Assembly: GCF_000026365.1 (NCBI RefSeq)
Contig: NC_012992.1
Span: 62,001 to 126,000, forward strand
Reading direction: 5' to 3'
Length of the DNA: 64,000 nucleotides
DNA from: Zygosaccharomyces rouxii
Lineage: Eukaryota > Ascomycota > Saccharomycetes > Saccharomycetales > Saccharomycetaceae
Below are positions 9,256-17,282 of the stretch, one piece after another; within the stretch, counting starts at the first letter, position 1; each line of letters opens with the position of its first letter. The notes under the pieces were generated by a model. The model did not search any database. It saw only the letters and a program-made list of their open reading frames with translations, and had not been told where the DNA came from. A program made the position numbers and the translations under genes.

Positions 9256-10758
9256 TTATTTAATTCTAATTCCATTTTCAATGGAATCGATTAACTTATC
9301 CTTTTCGTACCATTGAACTTCAAGCCACTTTTCTAAATTTCTCCCTTTCGTTGGTAGTAATGGATCTAATTCATGCTTCTTAATGTGAACCATAACTACA
9401 ATTGGCGGTAAAATGCTCAAATTGGCATCAGAACTTGAAAGGGATTTTCCTTCAGGTTTAAGCATTTCCAACAGCGAGGGATTCACTTGTTCCAATTGGT
9501 AGCCATTATGAATTTTAATTCGACCGTGTACATGATCATGACCTGTACTGGTATATTTTGGTCTGTAATAAACTATCGTTAAATCGTAAAGGTAGGGGTT
9601 TATGCTGACGCTTTCCTTCTGTTCGTCAGTGTTGCTGAATCCTTCTGCAGGCTCCTGTTTGGGGCTTTCGTCACTTAGCGTCATTTCTACATGGTCTAGT
9701 GAATTTGGTAGACCGACAATCATGGCTGCGTTGGCTTGTTCCTGACCAGCATCACGCTGCTTTCCATGTGCTGACGTTTTATAAATCAATTTATCCATCC
9801 CATTTTCGAAGAAAAATTTGGCATGATCAAATAGAGTATTGTGTTGGCGTCTTTTAACATGATTAATATTCGCAAAACATTTTATTAGACTAATAAAATT
9901 TCTGAATCTTGGATACAATACGTTATAGAAACGGGTCACAAATGGATAATCTTGATTTAGTTTCCTTTGTACAATGGCCAATTCTGTTGTCATAATATTA
10001 ACTTCCGGGAAAATGGCTAGAATTTGATTACCATTTGCCTTCAGATGTTCTTTTATCTTTCTTGGGGGGACAAATGTGTTTTCATCCTGTGTAAGGATAT
10101 TCTTCACAAACGAAATGTGAGGAAAGTTGCAAATTTTACCCCAGCTAATAAAATTCAAAGGCGGTATTGGTAGCTGGTTTCTTTCCCAAAACTGTTTTAA
10201 CAGATGTCTTTTCCTAAAATGACCCGCTGTGTTCGGGCTACAACTCTGAACCAAATAGTTAATCAACAGGTAATCGTTGATAGATCTATGATTTGACAGC
10301 AGTAGAGTAGTTTTTAGATTTTCTTCACTATCAAATAATTCCAAATCATCACTTTCAGCGGTAATGAAGATCTGTATATTTTTCTTATTTTTTAGAGTCA
10401 TCTGGACGATGTGGAGTTGAAATGAAAGCTGTATTAATTGAATAAATTTACCCAATGATGGTATCAATGTTTCTTTAACATAAGAAATTATTTTGGGTAA
10501 AATACGTCCAGCGTATCTGCCAACGATGGGTACCAGTCTCCACAGCGAGCCATTGATTACCAGTATGAAACCTATGATAGGATTATTCACGAGTAGTTGT
10601 AAAAGTTTTTGTAAAATCTTAACAATCGTATGCAATACGGCATAACTGCCCAATATGAGTATTCTCTTCGATACCAGTACCCAATCCGAAATCGACCAAT
10701 TCTGAATCTCTAACTTAGGACCTACAAAATGGGTCTCAATACTGTCACGTATAGTCAT
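9256..10758 (-). CDS. MUM3: Membrane acyltransferase-like protein Mum3 (spore wall)
   Basis: The 500-residue protein belongs to the PlsC/LPAAT-like acyltransferase group, related to Cst26. MUM3 is needed for the outer spore wall in S. cerevisiae; its substrate is not settled. Acyltransferase block I is visible as LSNHRSINDYL (His157-x4-Asp162), and a later FPE motif (250-252, AIFPEVNIMTTE) resembles block III. Hydrophobic stretches at ~30-75 suggest N-terminal membrane segments. The choice of MUM3 over its CST26/YDR018C relatives rests on length (479 aa in S. cerevisiae versus ~396) and position next to MBF1 and TIM18 (YOR298C-A, YOR298W, YOR297C). Confidence 0.85.
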   Translation of the reverse strand: MTIRDSIETHFVGPKLEIQNWSISDWVLVSKRILILGSYAVLHTIVKILQKLLQLLVNNPIIGFILVINGSLWRLVPIVGRYAGRILPKIISYVKETLIPSLGKFIQLIQLSFQLHIVQMTLKNKKNIQIFITAESDDLELFDSEENLKTTLLLSNHRSINDYLLINYLVQSCSPNTAGHFRKRHLLKQFWERNQLPIPPLNFISWGKICNFPHISFVKNILTQDENTFVPPRKIKEHLKANGNQILAIFPEVNIMTTELAIVQRKLNQDYPFVTRFYNVLYPRFRNFISLIKCFANINHVKRRQHNTLFDHAKFFFENGMDKLIYKTSAHGKQRDAGQEQANAAMIVGLPNSLDHVEMTLSDESPKQEPAEGFSNTDEQKESVSINPYLYDLTIVYYRPKYTSTGHDHVHGRIKIHNGYQLEQVNPSLLEMLKPEGKSLSSSDANLSILPPIVVMVHIKKHELDPLLPTKGRNLEKWLEVQWYEKDKLIDSIENGIRIK

Positions 10759-10915
10759 CAGTCTAGAGAATAAGAATTACTGTGAGTGAGAGATGAACAA
10801 GAGGAAGCCTCTTGACATATTTCTTGAATCTTATAATGATGGCTTAAAAGTCTATCACTGTTCATTTTGTGTCGCTATGATCGACGGATGGGCATCGCTC
10901 ATCTTCCGAGATGTG

Positions 10916-10938
10916 AAAAAAAAAAAAAAAAAAAAAAT
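10916..10938 (+). repeat. Poly(dA) tract, 23 bp
   Basis: An uninterrupted run of 23 A between the divergent MUM3 and TIM18 genes, 75 bp before the TIM18 ATG. Such tracts exclude nucleosomes in yeast promoters. Confidence 0.9.
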
Positions 10939-11012
10939 GACAAAAGCTAGTCGAGGCTTAAGAAACTTTGATATTCGACCAAAAGATCCCCCTTACAGTT
11001 GCTTGAAACATT

Positions 11013-11570
11013 ATGGTATTTCTACTAAAACCAGGATTGAAGGTACTTGGTGGTAGCTCCCTCAGATCCGGCCTGCTAGGGTGCTCTAGAACTAATGCTA
11101 GATGTATATCATTGAAACCCGACTTTTCTAAATTGAAATTGAATCCACCACCTCCAGGTGGTGTTGAAGGTACCGTAAATGATGCATTCAAACCACCAGT
11201 TCAAGATCCCAGCGAAGGTTCATTTCATTGGGACTATGAGCGAATCGCAGCAGTCTCTTTGCTGCCTCTAGTTACAGTACCGCTGTACATCGGTATAACA
11301 GGCGGCATAGTTCCACCAATATTGGATGCTTCATTGTGTTCTATTCTATTAATCCATGTGCAATACGGCTTAACCAGTTGTATTATTGATTATATACCAA
11401 TGAGAAAATTTAGAATATGGCATAATTTGGCAATGTACCTTCTGTATGGTGGAACTGCTGTGGGACTTTATGGAGTATATCAATTGGAGACTGAAAACAA
11501 TGGGATTGTTGATCTTATTAGAAGACTTTGGACTGGTGATGATTCGAACGTTTACATTTTTAACAGGTGA
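11013..11570 (+). CDS. TIM18: TIM22-complex subunit Tim18 (Sdh4-like inner membrane protein)
   Basis: The 185-residue protein has a basic N-terminal presequence (~1-31), a HWDYERI motif (72-78) and three predicted membrane helices (~79-99, 104-127, 137-157), the fold of the succinate dehydrogenase anchor subunit Sdh4. Tim18 is a paralogue of Sdh4 that works in the TIM22 carrier translocase of the mitochondrial inner membrane. Sequence alone does not separate the two for me. The Tim18 call rests on position beside MUM3 in matching orientation (S. cerevisiae YOR297C/YOR298W). An SDH4 identity remains possible. It is divergent from MUM3 and converges on RNH1 (76 bp between stops). Confidence 0.75.
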   Translation: MVFLLKPGLKVLGGSSLRSGLLGCSRTNARCISLKPDFSKLKLNPPPPGGVEGTVNDAFKPPVQDPSEGSFHWDYERIAAVSLLPLVTVPLYIGITGGIVPPILDASLCSILLIHVQYGLTSCIIDYIPMRKFRIWHNLAMYLLYGGTAVGLYGVYQLETENNGIVDLIRRLWTGDDSNVYIFNR

Positions 11571-11646
11571 TTTCCCTTTTTTCTGTTTTTTTGTACATAG
11601 TAACACTTCTATTTATTAATCTTTATCAGTATTTTATTCCCCACCG

Positions 11647-12693
11647 TTATGGTCTCTTAGCGGCACCTTCTCTTGCCAATTCATCAGCCTTTTCATTACC
11701 TGGATCTCCAGCGTGACCCTTGACCCAAGTTATCGTAAAATTACCACCATTAGCAAATGCGTCCTTGTTCAACTGGTAGTACTGTTTAACTTTAGCAAAT
11801 TTCTTGATCAGGGGAATAGCTAAATCACCATTGGGCAATTCTTTCAATTTGGAATCATGATAAGTAGCGTATCTATCATTCAATAGTTTGGAAACATATT
11901 CTGAATCTGTATTGATCTCATAGCTAGATTTAACAGAGTTAGTTGTTAGATCCTGCCAAATAACATCTAAGGCATTGGAGACGGCCTCAATTTCGGCTCT
12001 GTTATTAGTTTGAGGTCCTGAGCGCAAAGGTTCAGATATACTTTTCTCAGGATGACCTTCGAAATAGACACCGTAACCCGCTCTCGATTTTGAGTGGCCA
12101 TTCGACAGTGCAGACCCATCACAGTAGACTTTGGTAACTTGATCAAATTTTTTTAATCCATCTAATTTGTATTTTGCTTGAAATTCATCTCTCGACATAC
12201 CGATGTACCTGTAATCCATAACATTGCTAAGAGAACCATCGATATAACCACGAGCACTGGCTTCGTCAGTAAATCCTTTGAAGGATAATCCTCTTTGGCC
12301 TTTCACATATTTTTGACACTCTGGCCAATTATTGAAAATTCTGTCAGCAACGTTTGGATTACTACTCTTGACGGAATAGTATTTGTTACTAGACCTCTTC
12401 GGAGCAGGTTTGGTCACTCTAGGAGAAGATGTGTGATAGGAACCTCCATGAGACATACCGCCGTTATTGTGTGACACTCCATAAGAGCTTTTGAAGCCTC
12501 CAGATCCTCCAAAATTATTGTTACCACTGCTTCTACTACCACCCCTGGCAAATGCTCTAGCATCTTCGTAACTATCTAGTTTCTTAAAGGTCGCACCATT
12601 AAATCCACTTACTTGAGCTTTACATTCGTCCCAGCTGGAATAAACCCCAGTATTTCTACCCTTTTGAACTGCATAGTATCCTTTCTTAGCCAT
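11647..12693 (-). CDS. RNH1: Ribonuclease H1
   Basis: It degrades the RNA strand of RNA-DNA hybrids (R-loops) in the nucleus. The 348-residue protein has two N-terminal hybrid-binding domains, at ~4-50 (KGYYAVQKGRNTGVYSSWDEC) and ~104-150 (NKYYSVKSS...WPECQKYVKG), joined by a Gly/Ser-rich linker. A complete RNase H domain follows (~185-345). The catalytic set is present: Asp192 (YCDGS), Glu234 (NRAEIEA), Asp263 (NTDSEYV), His327 (KGHAGD) and Asp337 (EKADELA). The ATG at 12693 gives the standard start. The frame stays open another 53 codons upstream, with no ATG but with a TTG at 12840. Confidence 0.97.
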   Translation of the reverse strand: MAKKGYYAVQKGRNTGVYSSWDECKAQVSGFNGATFKKLDSYEDARAFARGGSRSSGNNNFGGSGGFKSSYGVSHNNGGMSHGGSYHTSSPRVTKPAPKRSSNKYYSVKSSNPNVADRIFNNWPECQKYVKGQRGLSFKGFTDEASARGYIDGSLSNVMDYRYIGMSRDEFQAKYKLDGLKKFDQVTKVYCDGSALSNGHSKSRAGYGVYFEGHPEKSISEPLRSGPQTNNRAEIEAVSNALDVIWQDLTTNSVKSSYEINTDSEYVSKLLNDRYATYHDSKLKELPNGDLAIPLIKKFAKVKQYYQLNKDAFANGGNFTITWVKGHAGDPGNEKADELAREGAAKRP

Positions 12694-13030
12694 TTTAATA
12701 TCTAACTCAATAAATGAGTGAAGTGATCTTGTAAAAATACCGTTCTTCCAGCAAATGGCCTTGATAGAGGGTAATTGCCCCTGAGATAAAAGGGCTAAGT
12801 GACGACTAATATACAACAATATCCCAAAAATATCTTGCAAACCCTCAGACTTTTATCGATCGTTCTTGATGTGTATTGTTCAACTGTGTATTCTTCTCAT
12901 GCGCTCTTTGAACACACTCAAGCCCGCCCTCACTTCATACGTTGAAATACACTACAACGGCGGCTAAATTTCGAACTACAGTGTCCACAGATCCATCTGC
13001 AAAATGACTAATTTTTATTGCTATATACAG
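12694..13030. other. RNH1 upstream region with URS1-like site
   Basis: The 337-bp gap between RNH1 and the stop of the BUL-like gene holds the RNH1 promoter. TAGCCGCCGT on the minus strand (12966-12957) matches 9 of 10 bases of the Ume6 URS1 consensus, about 265 bp upstream of the RNH1 ATG. No other gene is visible. Confidence 0.45.
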
Positions 13031-14617
13031 CTAGATGAATGTATTCCTTACATCAATAGGAATATTTAAATGGGGCCGATTTATGCGATCATCGAAAAGC
13101 ATGCTGACACGAATGCAGTAGCGACGGAAACACATGCAACTGGTGAAACTAGGTATCAGCGTCTTGCTAAAATTTTTGGAATATTCCAAATCGAGTTCTA
13201 CATCTTGCTCGTATTCTAAACCATTAAAGAACCATCTATCTCGTGAGGACAACTTCTTGCGCTTCTGAGCTCTAAATGCGTCAGGTAGTGCAGCAATGTT
13301 GACGTCTAAGGCGGCAAATTCAGGTGATTTCTTTCTCAAATGATCTAATTTGTCCTGATCTAGCAGCATATCATAGCTCAGTCTCGAAGGTATATGTTCA
13401 CTAGATTTGCCAGTAAGGCTTATGAGTTCGACGTCTAAAGAATGTAACTTTGGTGGAACCTGATTGTCCTTGGAGATATAACGGATATTAACGCATAGCC
13501 TCTTCAGAGGATCGTGTTGATCTGGCGGAATCATATCCTGAATTCTCGACCTATTCTGCCGTTCGTCGCTGTTTTTGAAATCAAGGGAATTTTGGTTGGT
13601 AATTAGTTGTGGGGAATGATAAGAGAGGGCTCTCTGAGGGACCGGTGCAGTCAGTACAATAATCCCAGATTTATCCAATGTTGCCCTTGAAGAGACAAAT
13701 AGATGGAGCAGCCTCTTCAAAAAAGTTGGTTGGCTCACTACTCTGTAAGGCAGTTGGCGTACTACAAATCGAGGTCCTTCCGAAGACGGAGAGCATATAC
13801 TTGATGGGATTATTCTGATGAAATGCTCAAATTGCTTTATAATGCAATGTCCATCCTTTTGTGCATTGTCCCCCACGAGGATAGTCTCAATAGAATAATC
13901 AATGGATAAATCTTCAGCCTGGTCCAAGGGCCAAATGGGAGATCCGATTTCGTTAGCCCTTGTATAGCCAAGTATCTTATCAATTTTCAAATTTTGGTAT
14001 TTTAACTTCTGATGATGCTTATCAAGTCCTAAACTGGGAGGTAAATCGTAATGTTGAAGAATCCCATGCTGACAAACTGGTTCTAGCAACTGCCCTGGGA
14101 TTTTGAATACAAACTCCTTTTTGTAGTTGGTATGTGACCTCAAAATTCTGTCTGAAGGTAATCCAATGTCATCACCTTGCTTATTTTCAAGTACTTCATC
14201 ATCATCCATCTTGAGAATACTTTTGGTTTTTCTAGACCTGCTTTGTGAATCAGTAACCACCATGTGGCCTTCCAGGCTCAAATAAAATGCATCGAATTTA
14301 ACGGGTTCAGAAGAAACGTTTTTTAGCTCTAAGAACCCATGTACGATGTCACCGTTGGTATATTCATTTAAAATTCTCTGAATCTTGGAACTGCCAGAAT
14401 CTTGGATCAGACGGACTTTTAAAACCAAAGAAGGGTTGTCAGTAACAGGCAAGTTCCTGGCATCTTCAATGGAAATACCCTTCCAATCTCCATCAATAAG
14501 AGTACCGCCATCAACTTGTTTTGGATTCCAACTTGTTAAACTTGACTTGTGCTTCTCACCGGTAAATGCTAAAGAATCATCAAATTCATATTCACAGGGC
14601 ATCTCCATTGTGCACAT
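13031..14617 (-). CDS. BUL-family arrestin-like protein (putative Rsp5 adaptor)
   Basis: The 528-residue protein resembles the Bul1/Bul2 group of arrestin-like adaptors that bring permeases to the ubiquitin ligase Rsp5. Features are the beta-sandwich stretch around residues 85-130 (GDIVHGFLELKNVSSEPVKF then FYLSLEGHM), a later FVFKIPGQLLEP, and a C-terminal stretch with LSIDYSIETILVG. It is much shorter than Bul1/Bul2 (~920-980 residues) and I find no PPxY motif, which in Bul1 binds Rsp5. It may therefore be a divergent BUL3/SPO23-like paralogue or a truncated copy. No S. cerevisiae neighbour relation supports this position. It lies at a synteny junction next to decayed coding sequence. An ATG three codons in is an alternative start. 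Confidence 0.55.
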   Translation of the reverse strand: MCTMEMPCEYEFDDSLAFTGEKHKSSLTSWNPKQVDGGTLIDGDWKGISIEDARNLPVTDNPSLVLKVRLIQDSGSSKIQRILNEYTNGDIVHGFLELKNVSSEPVKFDAFYLSLEGHMVVTDSQSRSRKTKSILKMDDDEVLENKQGDDIGLPSDRILRSHTNYKKEFVFKIPGQLLEPVCQHGILQHYDLPPSLGLDKHHQKLKYQNLKIDKILGYTRANEIGSPIWPLDQAEDLSIDYSIETILVGDNAQKDGHCIIKQFEHFIRIIPSSICSPSSEGPRFVVRQLPYRVVSQPTFLKRLLHLFVSSRATLDKSGIIVLTAPVPQRALSYHSPQLITNQNSLDFKNSDERQNRSRIQDMIPPDQHDPLKRLCVNIRYISKDNQVPPKLHSLDVELISLTGKSSEHIPSRLSYDMLLDQDKLDHLRKKSPEFAALDVNIAALPDAFRAQKRKKLSSRDRWFFNGLEYEQDVELDLEYSKNFSKTLIPSFTSCMCFRRYCIRVSMLFDDRINRPHLNIPIDVRNTFI

Positions 14618-15258
14618 ACTAATTCACCCTGTATCTTCCACAATGGAACACCATATTCCAGATAGGCACAGGACTTTTATATCGGATCAAATCTTTTCCC
14701 TATCGTGAACCACCTATTTATCTCCCTTTATTGCCCTTAATGAGCTGTACCCTATTTTATGGACCGGCAAGAAGAAAGCATTCATAATGAAACCACTCAA
14801 TGAGCCCTAAATTATTACCTTCTATTCCACTTTCAGTGTCTCGAGCATCAGTAAGTGTTCTAGCTAGTACTCAAACTTCCATGATAGGTCTTTGATGCAA
14901 CGCAACGCAACTCAATGCAATTCAGAGTTGCATGATAGTGAAGTAAATAGGTGGTAAATCAGAATTACTGATAACTTGAGCAGCAAAATGTTATCGGAGT
15001 CTTAAAATGTGTCATATCGAACTTCAATTTATCCCTTTTTGATTTCACTTATTGTTGGGTTCGAAGTCTTGCCATTTTTTAATGTCAAGTAAAGGTTGTT
15101 CTAATACATCGAGGTATGAGGAAAACATGATGAATTACTCAACACGAAGCGCTCAAATGGGCTATTTGTTGTGATCTGTGATCATGAATGTCAATCCCAA
15201 TTGTAGATAACGGCTGCTAGAGTCCGTGATACCTATACATCACATATTACTACTACTA
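14618..15258. other. Gene-free stretch upstream of the BUL-like gene
   Basis: About 640 bp without a supportable gene. It contains a short ACGCAACGCAACTC-type direct repeat (~14899-14920) and an ACT trinucleotide run (15249-15263). All frames are broken by stops. It must contain the promoter of the BUL-like gene. Confidence 0.5.
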
Positions 15259-15678
15259 CTACTGCTGTTGATAATGCGATGAGGAATCATAGAACACCTC
15301 CGATACATCTAGTTCATTCCTCATCTGGTATTTTCTATAGACCCATTTGGACCATTTCATGAAGCAGAAGGTTTTACCATGCACAAGAAGAAGGCCTGTA
15401 CTCCGATAAAATAGTCCAACTTCAACTTCTATCAATTCGCCATCTGCTCCGAAATCAAATCCGTTGTAAGCGGCCAGTAATCATTGATATCAATACCATG
15501 GCTGGTGATAGAATTATTGACTCAAAAACTGAATCTCCAGTAAATTAACGATACAGCCGCTGGTCTCCATGTAGAGCGAACCATAAACTGGATGGTTCCA
15601 GCGATAATAATCAGCCAATTACGAATACGGGTACAATACGAGAGGTAATTCATCCTCTGGTAAATTTGTTATCTCCAT
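15259..15678 (-). pseudogene. Decayed coding remnant, family not recognised
   Basis: The minus strand reads as protein-like sequence in pieces. From an ATG at 15678 (MEITNLPEDELPLVLYPYS) it meets an in-frame TAA at 15621-15619, then continues (DYYRWNHPVYGSLYMETSGC). After shifts near 15530 and 15480 it finishes as a well-composed open stretch (GFDFGADGELIEVEVGLFYR, later MKWSKWVYRKYQ) ending in TAG at 15261-15259. Aromatic and acidic composition and codon use look coding, but at least one stop and two frameshifts break it. I do not recognise the family. The opposite strand is also partly open here, so the strand assignment is an inference. Confidence 0.4.
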
Positions 15679-16228
15679 ATTCCTACATCGCTCAAAGTTA
15701 TTGGGTTCCGATTTGCATAATTTTAATACCGGTATTACTCTACAACCTACCGCTAAAGGTACCGTGATTGGATTTATCGTTACCAACCTGAATTCTAATG
15801 TAAATGTGGATAGGGCGGTTCCTGGACTTCCCTATGCATCCTCATTGGGCAACAGACAATTTCAATATTTTCAAGATAAGTTAAACCTTTTAGCCCAAGT
15901 TGCCAACTCTGAACTGGACCCCGTATTCCTAACATTCATTAACGATTACCTATTTTTCCACGATGGTAACAGTACTCAGCCTCAACAAGTTCTCAGTATC
16001 AAGGTGTTATTTTTGATGCTGTGATTGATTACGCAACGTTTTCTGCTCTGGGTACTGTTTACAGAGTACTTGGGGTGTTTATGAAGGCTCAACCAAGCAC
16101 TTTTCGATCCCAAGAGCTCTTTAGAAGCGAAACATTTGGTTCAGAAACATGCTTGGATAGCGGGTATGAGCCGTACATGGTCATTAGCGCTGTCTCGTTC
16201 TATTGCCAACAGTGTAGGCCAATTGTAG
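15611..16228 (+). pseudogene. Decayed coding remnant (plus strand), family not recognised
   Basis: A 138-codon stretch (15611-16024) is open but has no ATG at its head. It has a balanced composition (NFNTGITLQPTAKGTVIGFI, later FINDYLFFHDGNSTQPQQ). The reading then appears to move to another frame at ~16000-16078 (GVIFDAVIDYATFSALGTVY) and back to the first frame at 16085-16228 (KHAWIAGMSRTWSLALSRSI), ending in TAG at 16226-16228. This colinear run of protein-like pieces in alternating frames is what a gene with small indels looks like. I cannot name the family. It lies between the BUL-like gene and PRE5, a synteny junction. Confidence 0.45.
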
Positions 16229-16421
16229 TTGGCATACTTTGCATTCCATTGCGACAGCCTTTGCATATACATATATACCTACAATGATTTGCACAGATAT
16301 TTAACATGGCTTCTAACCCCCATCGTATCAATTCACAGTAGCGAAATCGTTTATTACATTATATATTGATATGATTGGGAATTCATTCTATGTTATTTGG
16401 TGTTTTTTTTATTTTACTTCA

Positions 16422-17123
16422 TTATAGAAAAGCTGATACTGATTCCTCATCGTATTGTGTAAATGGCATGCCTTCACCCACAACTGCAATTGACAAGTTC
16501 TTAGTGCTCAAAGTTTCATCCTTCAAAGACTGTCTCAATGCCTCCACACCTAATTTTATTAGTTCGTTAGGATCCTCTACTTCCAAAAATTGTTCCAAAG
16601 TTTTCTCCAAATAAGTCTTGGCACCTTGAGATCTTGCACCAATTGCAGTACCATAAAGTTCCAATACATTCCCAGATGGTTGAAATTCCAACAGATGTGG
16701 ACCACTGTTGTCGTAACCTACCACTAGAAGACCCACACCGTATGGTCTACCACCATAGGATTGAGTGTTCTTTTGGGCTTTGTCACACAGCAAATGACCT
16801 ACCCTTTCCACAGATAACTTTCTGTTGTAAACCAATTGTGAGTAGTTACACTGTTGCCTTAAGAAATTACTCAATACACGAGCATCTGGAGCCAAACCTG
16901 CAAGGGAAAGACCCAAATGCTCATCACATTTAATAATTTTTTTCTGGTAAGAGGACAAATCGTCTGCATTCCTCTTCAATGCCACTACAACCGCATGCTT
17001 ATTTGATCTCAATCCGACTGTAACACTTCCAAGTTTAATAGCCTCCAGGGCATATTCCACCTGAAAAAGACGTCCAGTTGGTGAAAATGTGACAGTATCA
17101 CCATCGTAGTTGTTTCTAAACAT
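16422..17123 (-). CDS. PRE5: 20S proteasome alpha-6 subunit Pre5
   Basis: Pre5 is one of the seven alpha-ring subunits of the 20S proteasome core. The 233-residue protein begins with the alpha-subunit signature MFRNNYDGDTVTFSPTGRLF followed by QVEYALEAIK. It has the usual Ntn-hydrolase fold without a catalytic N-terminal Thr (GSVTVGLRSNKHAVVVAL, LAGLAPDARVL, GGRPYGVGLLVVGYD, GTAIGARSQGAKTYLE). Length is that of the family. The promoter is shared with divergent TGL3 and holds a perfect Rpn4 box. PRE5-TGL3-ELP6 matches S. cerevisiae YMR314W-YMR312W in order and orientation. Confidence 0.97.
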   Translation of the reverse strand: MFRNNYDGDTVTFSPTGRLFQVEYALEAIKLGSVTVGLRSNKHAVVVALKRNADDLSSYQKKIIKCDEHLGLSLAGLAPDARVLSNFLRQQCNYSQLVYNRKLSVERVGHLLCDKAQKNTQSYGGRPYGVGLLVVGYDNSGPHLLEFQPSGNVLELYGTAIGARSQGAKTYLEKTLEQFLEVEDPNELIKLGVEALRQSLKDETLSTKNLSIAVVGEGMPFTQYDEESVSAFL

Positions 17124-17186
17124 CCTGTAATACCTTTAAAGCTTTATATGTCTGAGTTTCCCCTTTGCAATGTTAGTTGTTAAAGG

Positions 17187-17195
17187 TTTGCCACC
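17187..17195 (-). promoter_or_regulatory. PACE box (Rpn4 site) of PRE5
   Basis: GGTGGCAAA on the minus strand is a 9/9 match to the proteasome-associated control element bound by Rpn4, 64 bp upstream of the PRE5 ATG. Its placement before a proteasome subunit gene makes function very likely. Confidence 0.85.
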
Positions 17196-17282
17196 TTTTC
17201 CTTTAAGAATATCGATCTTTATAAATGAAGAAAATCTTTTGTAACCAACACGAAGAAAAAAGGTAAAAGAAACAGGCTCAAG

